Source of the DNA: Neonectria sp. B-13
Lineage: Eukaryota; Ascomycota; Sordariomycetes; Hypocreales; Nectriaceae
Reading direction: 5' to 3'
Length of the DNA: 64,000 nucleotides
Assembly (NCBI GenBank): GCA_002682825.1
Contig: NOKP01000017.1
Span: 620,001 to 684,000 of the forward strand
The translations under genes were made by a program, and so were the position numbers. Under the pieces are notes generated by a model. That model was not told where the DNA came from. It saw nothing but the letters and a program-made list of their open reading frames with translations, and did not search any database. This document shows positions 23,529 through 35,276 of the stretch, one piece after another (the first letter of the stretch is position 1; each line of letters starts with the position of its first letter).

Positions 23529-24604
23529 GATGGTAGGGTCTCAGCTGATCTCCAATATTGATGAGGGATGGTGAGAGCACCAGCAACTTAGATACAAAGG
23601 CGAAGCGTAACACTCAGTGTTGTTGCCTGATGAGTGAACTGAGAATATGTGAAGCACGGTGAAGTGACAGCTTGATTTCATCAGTTCTCGTATGAGATGG
23701 TGTAGCGCGGCGCCTTTTATTGCACCCCAAGTCACGGTAATTGAGCAACGGTAGAAAGTGCAGCCGTTCGGAACGATGATAAAGCTGACCCTTAGCTTGC
23801 CTGCTCTGCCCTATCAGCGTCCATTCTCAGACATGATTGCCATCCCGCGAGGTCTGGAACGCCAAGACGCATGTGTTTAGCACGTTGTTGGTCCAATGCT
23901 CATTGAAAGTTTGAGCTGATGATGTTTGCATGCCGTGTGGCTGTCATCTCAGTCGTCGCTAATTCGACATTTTGACATTGCCTGATCAGCTGCTCCCGAA
24001 TTCATTCACTTAGGCTCGTCGATAAACCCTTGGATATCCCAAAAGGTCTGGAATGCCCAGACCATTCTAAGACAAGATTTGAAGCTGAATATGCATGCAG
24101 TGTCGCGGTCATCCTGTGCGTTAATATCACATTCCTTATTCAGCCACTTTCAAATTCATCCACTCAGCTTGTTATACGGACCGCTACAGCTGGCTGAACC
24201 CTTGGATAACTTATCCTTAAAGGTCTGGAATGCCACCCTGTAGAGATGAAAACAGAAATGCTCAGACCATTCTAAGACAAAGTTTGAAGCTGAATATGCA
24301 TACAGTGTGACAGTCATCCCGGTTGTTAATAGCTTCACATTACTTATTCAGCCAATACGCAGGGTCTTACCACAGTAGTCGGATGGAGGGGTCGGATGGA
24401 GGGGTCTACCTCGTAAATCCTTCTTCATACCATAACACCTCTGATCATCACCATCATCGCTATTCCCATCTCAAGGTAGTGTTTGTCCTTCAACCCTTGA
24501 GTGGTCGAGTCAATTCAAGCAGTTCTCAGCAGGGGAATCTTCTTTTCCAACCTTGGGCTTTTCGGTTCTCACCTCACCAAGTCCTTGTTCGCCCGTTTGT
24601 TACA
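23529..24604. promoter_or_regulatory. shared upstream region of divergent oxygenase and peroxidase genes
   Basis: The two genes are transcribed away from each other across this 1.1-kb stretch. Most of the right half is a three-copy degenerate repeat listed separately. Open frames here lack domains. An upstream ATG in frame with the peroxidase (24323) is present, but its extension looks like leader DNA (His run, repeat sequence). Confidence 0.5.
23851..24355. repeat. three degenerate tandem copies of a roughly 180-190-bp unit
   Basis: Copies begin with GGTCTGGAA(C/T)GCC at about 23851, 24044 and 24221. Copies two and three share CAGACCATTCTAAGACAA, then TTTGAAGCTGAATATGCAT, CAGTGT, GTCATCC, and end CACATT..CTTATTCAGCCA. 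Each is preceded by AACCCTTGGATA. Copy one is more diverged. The repeat lies only in the divergent promoter. Confidence 0.7.
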
Positions 24605-25402
24605 ATGTCTGGCTTCCTAGCTGTCGGAGAATACGCAAAGGCACCTGCAAACGCGAGCAGGAGTCCTTGCCCCGTCGTCAATGCTCTTGCCAACCATGGC
24701 TATATCGAACGGAGCGGACGCAAAATCTACGCGGAAGATCTCAATGCCTCCATGGGACACGTCGGCATGAGCCCGCTCCTCGGCTCTGTCTTTGCCATAC
24801 CGACCTATTTTGAGTATCACAACCCGGCCAAGGCATACATGAAGAAACCTGTCGGCATCTGGCGGAGAATCTGGTCTCTCATCAATAACCCTTATTCCTT
24901 TTTCGACTACTTCGGCTGCTGGGATGCCAGCCAGATTAGCGATGGGAAAAAGTATCTCAATCTTGTGGACCTCGCTTCCCACGGCGCCATTGAGCACGAC
25001 ATCTCTCTGTCACGTCGGGACGTTGATCAAAAGCAGGGAAACAACGATCCCCAACAAGATTTGATTGAGGAGATGTTGGAGTACTCTTTTGACGGCGAGT
25101 CCCTCACTATCAACGATCTTGGCAGGTTCATTAAAGCCCGCATCCAGCAGCAGCTCGTGGACAATCCAGAATTGGTCTATGGCCCAGCGGAGCATCAAGT
25201 GAATTGCGGCCAAATTGCATTGATGATGGGTTGCTTTGGGGATGGGAAGACGATTCCCATCAGTTACGTCAAGGCCATCTTCGAGGATGAGAGACTACCA
25301 ATCAAGGAAGGTTGGAAGAAGAGGTCCTGGTGGACCATGGGGCTTGTCGAGTTCTTTGGTGCTGTAAGAAATTTGGTCGCAGCAGTGGGCGTGCAATTTT
25401 AG
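24605..25402 (+). CDS. heme-thiolate peroxidase (chloroperoxidase / unspecific peroxygenase-like)
   Basis: Intronless, 265 residues from MSGFLAVGEY. The heme-thiolate signature PCP is present in SPCPVVNALANHGYI at about residues 22-36; the Cys would ligate heme. The EHD-S-x-x-R element typical of the family appears as IEHDISLSRRD at about 128-138. No signal peptide is seen from this start, so it may be intracellular, unlike secreted basidiomycete enzymes. The family uses peroxides to oxygenate or halogenate organic substrates. It is divergent from the Ppo-type dioxygenase over a repeat-filled promoter. Co-regulation, and use of fatty-acid hydroperoxides, are inferences. The longer frame beginning at 24323 is considered unlikely. 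Confidence 0.85.
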   Translation: MSGFLAVGEYAKAPANASRSPCPVVNALANHGYIERSGRKIYAEDLNASMGHVGMSPLLGSVFAIPTYFEYHNPAKAYMKKPVGIWRRIWSLINNPYSFFDYFGCWDASQISDGKKYLNLVDLASHGAIEHDISLSRRDVDQKQGNNDPQQDLIEEMLEYSFDGESLTINDLGRFIKARIQQQLVDNPELVYGPAEHQVNCGQIALMMGCFGDGKTIPISYVKAIFEDERLPIKEGWKKRSWWTMGLVEFFGAVRNLVAAVGVQF

Positions 25403-26833
25403 CTCGCTGTAGTTTCTTTTATCGTTCCTTTGTCCGTGGGAAGATTGAACCTGTCTTGTTGGATTAGCTGGCAATGTATTAATCTCAAGAGTATGCTCAT
25501 CTGTTCACTCTACAATATCTTGTCTAAGATGTTCAGGAAGAATTCTCATGACACAGTGTTTCTGGTGATGTACCACGTTATGATGAGTTGGGTAACGGCC
25601 CGCACGAGTTGGTCTGAAGAAAATCTCGCAGAGAAACAGCCTACATTCCACATGTGGAACGGTGGCAGGTATCACATTGCATTGGCTATCACAAGGTTCC
25701 CCCACATGACAAGCTTCCTAGGCTGGATGGTTTTACAAAGGTTGACCAATTTGATCTCTCTCCGCAACCTAGTCACGAACCTTGATGCCCTCAACAACCT
25801 AGTCATCCAAGATGACACGTTTTCCTTCCTTTCTCATCACTCTAGACGACACGATTCCTATCCCTTCCTACGGACCAAATCATGTCTTTAAAGACCTTCC
25901 TTTCCCGCTAGGATAGATAGAAATCAAGAGCTTTCACCCCATTGATCCCAGCCATTAGATGCAATAGCAGGGGCTCAAAACCTAGAACCTCCAAAAGCAG
26001 TTGCAAATTTCATTCCGAAGAAGGGGCTTTGGTAGAAATTCCATGTCGATACTTTCGGGATGTCCAAACTCCAACTGCCGGGTGCAGTCAGCCATATGAA
26101 TTATACTAACCCCGAAATGCCTATGTAGCAGCCAGCCACATGCAGCTCTAGGTGCTTGTGGGGTAAGCTGACAACGCCGGATAAAGCCCTACAAATTCGT
26201 ATTCTGAATGCTTGTGGATAAGCAGAAATAAGGTTATTAGAGCTAATTGCAAACCACTGATCGGCAAAAGGAATGTCGCTGGGATGTCCAGCTCACTTAC
26301 CGACTGCGGACCTTCCTTTCTCTCTACCCTGGCTTTGCTACCCCAGATAAAGGAATATGTAGGCTACTTCGACATTTTGTGGCTTTCATGGCGGATGCGC
26401 TATCTTCGCTTGGCTTGCCTAGAACGAACGACTGTACAGAGTGGCTTGCAGCATGCTTTCCAGCTGAAATTCCCCAAACAGAGAAGGCATGGACTGCCGC
26501 TCGGAAACTCGGCTCTACGCAGGTCAACACCAAAATTTGATATATAACGGGGTGCAATTTCGCTTACAGTGCGTTTCTAAGCCGGCATCCAAAGCTGAAG
26601 ATTCTGAGTTTTAAGGCTTCATCCGCCCGCGGCTGTTACGTGCCCCTCCTTCATATTTCTCAAAAAGCGCTTTCGTTATTTGACTCCAGTCAATTTATTT
26701 GTGTTGCCGTTTCCGGCTCTTGATTGTCGACTGAAGGTTGCCCTTCTCTGCTCATCTGAAAAACGCTTCCAGGGACGTCAATTGTTCAAGTCAATTCACT
26801 CTCGTTGCTATTCCCCCATACCTTACAATCGCC
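25403..26833. other. intergenic region
   Basis: No gene was recognised in 1.4 kb. Small open frames on both strands overlap each other and have no domain. A short pyrimidine-rich leader precedes the DUF1772 gene. Confidence 0.5.
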
Positions 26834-27349
26834 ATGTCTTCCATTCACGCCTACCTCCCTGCCCTCAAAGGCATAGCAATCGCCGGCAGTCTCATCAACG
26901 GCGGTACCATGACATCAGGCTACCGCCTGCTGCCTGCAGTCTACCCAACAGTGCAAAAGTCGCCCAAAGAGGCCGCAAAGCAGTGGGAGTACTTTTACTG
27001 GTCCATGTCTGCCACGGTGCCGTGGGTTGACTTGACCACCATCATCGTCATCGGCACCCTTGCTTACACCGAATACAAGGAGAACAGAGCTGGCCTGCCT
27101 TGGAAGATCTGGGCTACGGCGGCGGGAATTATGCCGATTGGCTGGGTGTGGGTGAGAAAGGTGATGCTGGGGCCATCGAATCAGTTGCTGGCGATTGCCA
27201 ATCCAACTCCTGACGAGACGGAGCCCTTGAAGAACAGCTCGCAGAAAACGCTGGACCTCTTACAGGAGTTCAATGCGCAGATGAGCTTGAGGATGATGTT
27301 CCCATGGGTCGTTGGTGGGCTTGCTCTATGGGCTTCTTTGGGTTTTTAA
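26834..27349 (+). CDS. DUF1772 / anthrone-oxygenase-like membrane protein
   Basis: Intronless gene of 171 residues, with four likely membrane segments: around KGIAIAGSLINGG, VDLTTIIVIGTLAY, WKIWATAAGIMPIGWVWV and MMFPWVVGGLALWASLGF. The arrangement and the internal EFNAQMSLRMM segment fit the DUF1772 family, which includes anthrone oxygenases of polyketide pathways and many uncharacterised relatives. The start at MSSIHAYLP gives an N-terminal helix directly. No polyketide synthase lies in the window, so a role in pigment or quinone formation cannot be supported. Confidence 0.75.
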   Translation: MSSIHAYLPALKGIAIAGSLINGGTMTSGYRLLPAVYPTVQKSPKEAAKQWEYFYWSMSATVPWVDLTTIIVIGTLAYTEYKENRAGLPWKIWATAAGIMPIGWVWVRKVMLGPSNQLLAIANPTPDETEPLKNSSQKTLDLLQEFNAQMSLRMMFPWVVGGLALWASLGF

Positions 27350-28546
27350 AGCAGTACTTGGTGGAGAGTCAGATCATTTCTAGGGAAGGGGAGATGTGCG
27401 CCGTTGCTTTCTTGGTGCAAAACTTCAAACAACTGGGGGCTTCCGTCAATTACATCTCATTATCAATCTGACATTTCTTATGTGTGTTTCTCCGCAATTG
27501 CGAAGGATTACAGTACTCTGTGGCTGCCGTTGATAGGAGTCGTGTGTCAAAATGGAGTGTTATGGCAATAATCAATTGATACTCAATTAAATTGTAAAAG
27601 CCAATTTTCTAATGTGTCCATGAAGAAATAAGATGCAAAGAGACGGTTAAACGTTTTGTATCATTGCCAGCACAATGCCCTGATAACCGAGCATAAAGAA
27701 CTGAGACAGCAGCGGAGTAATTGTGCCCGTGAGCTGTATGACGATACATGGAGCATTGTGCAACAACCACCTAGATATAGTATGCCGGAGGTATGTATTA
27801 GGTGCGTAACACTATGTTTAGAAACGATAGCTTGCTCAAATCGAACCACCATGATGGACTCCTAGGGACGGACAAGCGACCTATCGAACCGCAGCACTTG
27901 TCGTGGAGCGAGTTAGGAGGGAGCGGCAATTATTGGGGCAATTCTTCCCATCTATCATTGGGACTACAAGACCACGAGACCTCCTATCCAATTGACGTCG
28001 CCGCTATCTCTAACCATCCGCTGGGCGAATTTCTTCAGTTGCTCATGGGTTGGCGGTAAGCTCAGCTCTCGTTGAATGAATGCCCATTGGGCAAGATCTT
28101 GTTCTTGCATTAGCGAGCTCTCTAAACAATGTCTACCATGCCAATATCCGGCTCTAATACTCCTTATATCGTATTGCCACCTTCTTCTTCGTCTGAGTTT
28201 GATAATTAAATAGATTAGAATATTATAGTAAGTAACATAGATTATAATAGTAATATATAATAGTGAGTTATTCTATAATCGAGGTATAATATTAATACCT
28301 AAGAAGCTTAAGGCTCTTATCTAATGTGCTAAGTAAATGTATATATACTAGGAGACTAGTGGAATTGAACTGTGTTAAGTTGTATTGAACAGAGCTCGTT
28401 CAACATGCAGGTGTCGAACCATGTAATAGAAAGGAAAAAGTGGGCACTGAAATGGTTCCGCTGGTTGTGACCGCCTGGTCCCAACCTGGGCCGTAACAAC
28501 ATTGGCACATCCATCAGATGCCAAACCTCGTAAGAAATCGAGATCT
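27350..28546. other. gene-free stretch with strongly AT-rich patch at about 28195-28345
   Basis: No gene was recognised. The stretch 28195-28345 is dominated by TA, ATTA and TATAAT strings, quite unlike its surroundings. It resembles old repeat DNA after C-to-T mutation (RIP). The parent repeat cannot be named. Confidence 0.5.
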
Positions 28547-31500
28547 CTATTTATCTAGAGCTTGGCTTTGACACTATTTTCCAAAAAGTTAGCACTGAAA
28601 TCTATGAAAATAAAATTGGAAGTCTCACCATTTGCCAGTAGACACCACGCTTGGCAAGAAGATCGTAATGATTACCCTTCTCGAGCAACTTGCCATCTCC
28701 AAGAACAAAAATCACATCAGCATTCTGTACCGTTGCAAGACGGTGGGCGACAGCAACCATGGTCCGCCCTTTGCCCGCGCGCTCAAATGCCGCCTGCACC
28801 AACTTCTCGCTCTCCGAGTCCAGCGAACTGGTGGCCTCGTCGAGCAGTAAGATGTCAGGATTGCGCATGAGAGCCCGTGCAATAGCCACGCGCTGCCTCT
28901 GTCCTCCTGAGAGAGTCACGCCACGCGAGCCGATATGAGTGTCATATCCTTCCGGGAGCGACACGATGAAGTCGTGGATAGATGCTTCGCGGCATACTTG
29001 GTGGAGTGTTTCGTCTGTGACGGCGGATTCGTCGACGCCGAGGAGAATGTTTTCGCGGAGTGTGCCTTTACATGTTAGCAAAAATGCAGCCTTGTGTTTG
29101 CCTGCTTCCTCGTACCTTGGAACAAACTCGACTCTTGCGCTACTAGCGAGAGGTGACGGCGGTATGCGTAGACGTTGTTGGCGGCAATGTCCTGGCCGTT
29201 ACACAGGATGCGACCACGATCAAGATCGTAAAATCTGTTTTTCGTAACAACGTATTAGTACTCATCGTGGATATGCCCTCGTCCAAAGGTGAGGTGATAT
29301 TTCTTACCTTTCAAGGAGAGAAATGATGCTTGATTTTCCGCATCCCGACGCACCAACAAGCGCTGCGAACTGGCCCTTCTCGATAGTGAGACTAAGTCCC
29401 TGGAAAACTGGCACGTCTCGTGTAGGATACTTGAAGTGAATGTTATCCAATTCAATCTTCATGCCATCGCCATCAGACTTGAACAACTCGCCCGTGACAT
29501 CAGGGTTGTCTTTCACTTGACTGTCCCTCAGGCTCAGGATACGGTTGGCCGCTGCACTTACTTGGGCGACGTTGGGACCGAAACTAAGCGCCCGTCCCGT
29601 TGTCTCGCCCGCGTTCAAGACAGATATGAAGCACACGAAAAAGCTTTCCAGGTCATACTCGCCCTGAAGAAGCAGACGACCACCATAGTAGAGTACCAGC
29701 GCCTGGCACCCTATAGTTGCACTATCGGAAAAGGCAAACAACAAGCTCACCCAGCGAGCCTTTTTGTACGCGTCCGTGACATGGCCTCTGCTGAGATTGT
29801 GGAATCGATCGCAAATGGTGCCTTCGAGCGTGAGAGATACCACTGTACGGAACGCCCCGATTGCTTCAGAGGCAAACTTGGAGCTGTCGGCGAACACGGC
29901 ATTGTTCATTTCCTCAAACCTGATTTCGTAACGCAACCGCCAGTAGCCAGAACCAAGCAGAATCGGAACAACCACGCAAAGAGAAACGAGTGCCAACTTC
30001 CAAGCAAAGGCAAAAGCAATAGCAATAGCCCCGATCAGGGTCCATAAGGCAATATACACACTCGCCATGTTGGAACCCAGGAGCTCTTCAAGCTGACGTG
30101 GATCTCCCGAGCTCCGAGCAGTCATGGTGCCTTGAGAATGATCGTCATCGTCGAAAAAGGAGATCTTTTGGTACAAGATAGACAAAAGGTACTGCTTCTG
30201 GTATTTAGCACGAATGGTGCTAGCAGTGCGAGTAGACAACAGAAACGTGCCGCAGTAGCTGATGCCTGACGAAATGGCCAGGACAGTCCACATCAGTGAC
30301 CAAAATTCACTTTCACGTCTGACCTTGCCAGCGTCAGGAAGGTATCCAAAGACGATGATAACCTTGGCAAATAGCCAAGCTTGGAAGGGAATGGCTGCGC
30401 CGGCGCAGGCGGAAAAGAAAAGAGTCAGAGCCATGATCCACCAGTTCGATCTAGTCTCGTAAAAGAATCGTCCAAAGCTAGAAAACAGATTCCTCTGCTT
30501 CCTCTTTTTCTGTTCTGCCCTCTCTTCTATCGCAGATTCCGCATGACTTTTTTCGCATATAGGAGATGACAGCTCTTCCTTGACTGGGATATCAACAGGG
30601 TCCGTAGTTTCTCCCAAGGATAGCGCTTGGGCATTGACGAGGCTGTAGTAAAGGCCGTTTTCGTCCGTGAGGAGGCTCTCATGAGTGCCCGACTCGACGA
30701 GTTGTCCCTGCCTCAAAACAACGATTCTATCCGCCTTCTTGATGGTGGAGAGGCGATGGGCGATTGTGATTGTGGTCCTGTTCTTCGAAGCCCTGTCTAG
30801 CGCTGCTTGGACGATTCGCTCTCCTCGGACATCAATTGCGCTGGTAGCTTCATCAAGGATGAGGATCGCAGGCCGGCGGATAATGGCGCGGGCAATGGCA
30901 ATTCGCTGACGTTGGCCACCAGAGAATTTGGCGCCACTTTCGCCGACGGCTGTATCGTAACCCTATAACGACCCGGGTGGATTAGTCTTCTGCTTTAGAT
31001 GCAAGGATTGCTCGAAGATACTGTCTCACTAGCAATTGTGTAGCGAGCAGCTGTTCATCACACTTACATCTGGGAGTTCCCTAATAAACTCGTCGGCAAA
31101 TGCTTCTTTGCAGGCTTCCTGGACCATCTCTCTCTTCTTCTCTTCTGGCTCGTTCTCCCACTTGGTTCCCACAAGACCATTGACAACATTGGCGTAAATA
31201 GTGTCGTTAAAGAGAAACGGTTCCTGCTGAACAAGACCAATTTGCGATCGCCACCACTTGACGTTGATGTCATCCAGGCGGTGACCGCACGTAGAAACAC
31301 TGCCACGGAGTTGAACAGGTGAACCAGTTTCCTCTTCCGCAACTGCTTTTTCTTGAGATTCTTCCTCGTTCTGGCCATCGCTCTGTTTCGGCTGTTTCTC
31401 GACAATCTTAGAGATAACGTATTGGTCCTTGAGACTGTACCACCGTTCGATAAGGCCAACAATTGTGCTCTTTCCGGAGCCAGAGGGTCCGACAATGGCA

Positions 31501-33205
31501 GTAACCTTACCACTTTCGAGTCGCAAATTGAGATTATCCAGAATCTTCACATGTGGCCGGCTGGGATAAGCGAAAGTGACGTCTTCCAAGATAATGTCCT
31601 CGGTTGCAGACACATCCGGATCTGTGAGATGGCCCGGGTCAGGCTGGGGGGCATCGATGACATTGAAGAATTCGCAAGCGGCAACTGTCGCCTTGCTAAT
31701 TGCAAGAAGTGGTGTGGAAATTCGCTCCATTGAAGTCACTATCATCATGACGGAAAATAAGACACTAATAACGGTCAGGATTGCACTAGTTCTTTTTCCT
31801 TTCTTGACTTCAATTGCAGAGGGGCAGGGGCTTACACAATAATGGCTCCAAGCTCGTTGATCTTGTCGTCGAGCAAAAGTCTGGTGCCGTACCAGAATGC
31901 CAGCCCAAAAGCGGCGTAACTGCTAAAAAACTAAATTCAAGACATGCCGTTAGCGGGTGACGATTTTTGCGAGCGAAAATAGGACCGATTGTGACATACC
32001 ACCAAGCCGAATTGGACTGCAATCAATGGGCCAGCAAATCGTGCATGTTTCTTGGCCTCTTCAACAAATTGACCATACTTGTTGGCAATTCGAGCTTCGG
32101 CACCGTAGGCTACTACCATTCGAATGCTACTCAAAGCCTCGCTTGCAATAGAAGCCGCCTGGGATTCGGACTATAGTCTCTAGGTCAGCAGCAATTAAAA
32201 CAACGGGCTAACAAATAGTCTCCTACATTGCCTTGACGTGTCTGGCCCTTGGTAATGAGAGGAAGCAGTAGGCTGACGCTGAGTATGATGAAGACGACCG
32301 CAGTAAATGTGACTAGAGAAAGCTGCCAGCTGTAGATGAAAGCAATAATGATTGACGAAATCATTGTCGCGTTAAACTCGAAAAAAACACCCAGCTTCTC
32401 GGAAATTCCAAGCTGCAGGGTGTTGCTCGCGGATGTGATAACCGTGGTTGCATATCCAGGAGGCATCGAGTCCAGTACGTGGACGCTTTGAGAAAAGAGA
32501 GCTTTGAGGAAATCCTGTCGGATGGCGCAAGAGATTCGGATACCAATCATGCGAAATGCAAACTAAGACAGAGTAAGCAAGTGAAGGCAGAGTGTACAAG
32601 GCGGAGAGAGGCAGAAAGCACCTTGTTAATGTAACTTAATCCGAGTCGACCGAGAAAGAGACCAAACAGGTACAGGCTGTTGCAGTTAGATATTAGAAAG
32701 ATGAAAAACATGGAATGAGCCATTTGCATATCGAAAAAGCAAAAACATACGAAAGTTGATTCAACGATGATTGAAACTCGCCCTTTGGGATTGTTCCAGT
32801 GCCAGCATAATCAGAAAACCTGCTAGCAAATTGGCCTGCATTGCGACAGATTCGTCAGCAAAAAGCGCCAACATCAAAGGCTTTTTTCTCTCTTACCAAA
32901 GACGATGTTGAGCAAGGGGAGGGTTACGCCAGCACCGATCGAGGCACCTGTGCCAGCAGCATAGGCCAGAAAGTCCCATTTTGTGGCATACTTGAATACT
33001 CGCTACAAAAGGGAAGCAAGAAAATATCAAGGTTAGCTTCGTATCTTCACTGCGGTAGCGATGGTCATGGTGATGGTCATACCAAGTAGTCCTGAAATTC
33101 AGCTTCTCGCTGAGGACGGGGCTTGGTGCCAGAGTCAGGATTCGGCTTTTTGTCTTCCCCAGGTGGCATTGAACTGCCCGAATTTTCCACTGTGTGTTGC
33201 TCCAT
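28547..33205 (-). CDS. full-size ABC transporter, B/MDR type (Pmd1/Mdr1-like)
   Basis: ATP-driven exporter with two copies of membrane domain plus nucleotide-binding domain, about 1,300 residues, split by roughly ten short introns. The start MEQHTVENS at 33205 precedes a cytosolic tail. The first ATPase half has Walker [11 protein letters not shown]-loop LVQQEPF, signature SGGQRQR and Walker [13 protein letters not shown]. The second has [26 protein letters not shown] and [12 protein letters not shown]. The last 55-nt intron (28574-28628) gives the usual WQMCQSQALD ending at 28547. A Glu/Lys/Gln-rich insert of about 40 residues interrupts ATPase half 1 after the Walker A region. It lies next to the KIVR-like gene on the same strand, so export of the depsipeptide, or self-protection, is plausible but unproven. 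Confidence 0.9.
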
Positions 33206-33780
33206 AGTGAATGGTTGGGAGGGGAAGGATTTTCGGTTGAGAGCACATATGTTTCTGCGTGTGAAAATCTACCTGTATTGGAGATATATATACTCAGATG
33301 CCACAGAGGGTAAACAACAAATACTGCTCCGGCTCGGGAGCGGGTGAGCAGGGTGCCCGTCGGTAGTTAAGAAGAACCCGAGGACCCGCTGTTTGCGACC
33401 AAACCAACACAAAAAGACATCCACGGGTCATTACTAAGTCACATTACAACTGAGCTGACAGTGCCCCTCCAGTATCCAATCGGAATTCTGCATTTCTTTT
33501 CTGCAACAACCTTGGCGTGACGTAACTTCACAGGCTCACCTCAAAGGAACAGATTGAGTCTCCCTGCGCCGCCTCCAACCCTGACCCCGTTACACCCAGT
33601 TTCACACTTTCATTAAACATCAAGAGTATCATACGAAATGAGTACTTACTAGAGATTTCAGCGCACAGAGCGGGTAATTGTAGTGGATAGATATATTCTT
33701 ATCTCTACATTATGAGTTCGCTAACTAGCACTAACGACGCAGAGTATTAATCGCACTCTTCTGGCCCCTTAGCCACCAAG
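33206..33780. other. intergenic region between exporter start and reductase end
   Basis: No gene was recognised. This is the likely promoter of the ABC gene and the 3' flank of the reductase gene. Confidence 0.5.
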
Positions 33781-35175
33781 TCAATCTGCGTTTAAATACA
33801 ATAGCCTCCTCGCCAACTCTTCCTTGTCCAAGATTTCACCACGTTCAATTAACACGATCAGATCTCGATGAGTACTCACATCTAGATCTGTACCCAAGAA
33901 ACGTGCCATGTCGACAACCCAACCGTTAAAGTCTCTTATCTCTGTTTTCCTTCCTGCCTCCGCATCCTGAAGCATGGAGCTACGATGTTCACATATTTTG
34001 AGGCCAAATGCATACAGTTTCGATTTCAGAATAGGCTGCGAGAACCTTTCAGTCAGCTTCATTCGGACCTTGGCAAGGTTTTGGTGGAAGTCGTCGCTGC
34101 CTGACCCGACCTGATGGATTTGCTCGGCGTAGGAAGTAACAATGTCGAGACTCGCATCATGGTTTATAAGCCCCTGGATCACGGCACTAGTTTGCCATAG
34201 TAGCTTGTCGAGTACGCGCGTCAGCGGGTCTTGCGAATCATAGCTTGTAAACAATTGTCCCGTTTTGCAGCGTAACAGAGTTGTGAGTGGATTGATTGCG
34301 GCATTCGTGACCAGCTTCTCCAGTTGGAGCAGCCAGAGTTCGCCTGAAGAAACTTGTTTTGTGTTCAGAAGGGGCGTACTGGCGATGTATTCGGTGAAAA
34401 AGTCGTCCAAAGGCCGCTTGCGTGGCAGTAGCGGATCGGAAGCCCAGAAGACAGGTCCAATGGACGCGTCGGCGGGAGCCGCGTGAATGCTCAGGAAAGG
34501 TCCTGCCGATGCCACGCCGTGATTCACGACGCATGCTGAAAAGGTAGGGGCGTCACCGGCCTGATATCGACCGGCTACGTATAAAGGACCATGCGGGGGC
34601 CACAGCTTGCACACTCCATTCTGTGCAAAAACAACGGAACTGGATCTTCCCAAGTATCGGCGAAATCGATCTGCTTCAGCCAGTCCAGCCGTTGCCTTCG
34701 TGGATATGAAGACATTGCGCAGCTTCTTTCCATCTGCCACTTCCCTTACAGGACCATACTGAGGTCTGGTCTCCGTCCACCATTCGACGTTAAAGCGCTT
34801 GCTCTTGAGGACCTTGCCACGGCCTGGGTCTATAAGACCTACACCCTCACATGCTGCCCATTGCGATAGAAGTTCCTTTCTGGGCACCACCAGAGTGATG
34901 GGAAGAGGGTTGGGTCGGCGAGCCATATGGCTCGCGTAGAGTCTACCTATGTTGCCAGGACCAACAATGAAAATACGCTGGTCAGCGTTCGCTGCCGAGT
35001 TGCTGGAGGCAGCATCGACACGATCATCATGATGGCTGCTATTGCTAGCAGCTCCCCCGAGCATTGCAGAAGCTCCTGGGCGAATATTGGCAGAAGACCA
35101 AGCGAATAACTTTGGGGGTAATCTTGAATCAGGTAGGAGGGCCGTCAGCCAATTTGGGTGGACTTGTGAGGCCAT
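33781..35175 (-). CDS. kivr: ketopantoate-reductase-family protein, probable 2-ketoisovalerate reductase
   Basis: Intronless, 464 residues from MASQVHPNW; an in-frame Met 12 codons upstream is also possible. The Rossmann NADPH site is IFIVGPGNIG at about residues 62-71. The C-terminal helical half keeps the LEKLVTNAAINPLTTLL segment with the family's Lys and Asn. It is longer than bacterial PanE (about 300), as expected for fungal KIVR. KIVR reduces 2-ketoisovalerate to D-2-hydroxyisovalerate, the hydroxy acid used by enniatin, beauvericin and bassianolide synthetases. The nearby synthetase, transcribed the other way, supports this role. A pantothenate-pathway reductase is the alternative. 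The 5' flank is retroelement debris from about 35277. Confidence 0.82.
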   Translation of the reverse strand: MASQVHPNWLTALLPDSRLPPKLFAWSSANIRPGASAMLGGAASNSSHHDDRVDAASSNSAANADQRIFIVGPGNIGRLYASHMARRPNPLPITLVVPRKELLSQWAACEGVGLIDPGRGKVLKSKRFNVEWWTETRPQYGPVREVADGKKLRNVFISTKATAGLAEADRFRRYLGRSSSVVFAQNGVCKLWPPHGPLYVAGRYQAGDAPTFSACVVNHGVASAGPFLSIHAAPADASIGPVFWASDPLLPRKRPLDDFFTEYIASTPLLNTKQVSSGELWLLQLEKLVTNAAINPLTTLLRCKTGQLFTSYDSQDPLTRVLDKLLWQTSAVIQGLINHDASLDIVTSYAEQIHQVGSGSDDFHQNLAKVRMKLTERFSQPILKSKLYAFGLKICEHRSSMLQDAEAGRKTEIRDFNGWVVDMARFLGTDLDVSTHRDLIVLIERGEILDKEELARRLLYLNAD

Positions 35176-35276
35176 AGTCTTTTCAATCCCGCTTGCCAAA
35201 TCCACGTACAAGTGTCGTGAAGGACGGGGAGTAGAAGCCAGTCAGAATATGAAGTGTATTTTGAATGAAGAAAGGA

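Noticed and set aside
24323..24604. N-terminal extension of the heme-thiolate peroxidase from an upstream in-frame ATG
   Set aside because: The extension starts within the third promoter repeat, lacks any domain or signal peptide and reads like leader sequence. The start at 24605 fits family length.
26834..27349. DUF1772 gene as part of a polyketide pathway
   Set aside because: No polyketide synthase, thioesterase or related tailoring gene lies in the window, and the family is too broad for that inference.
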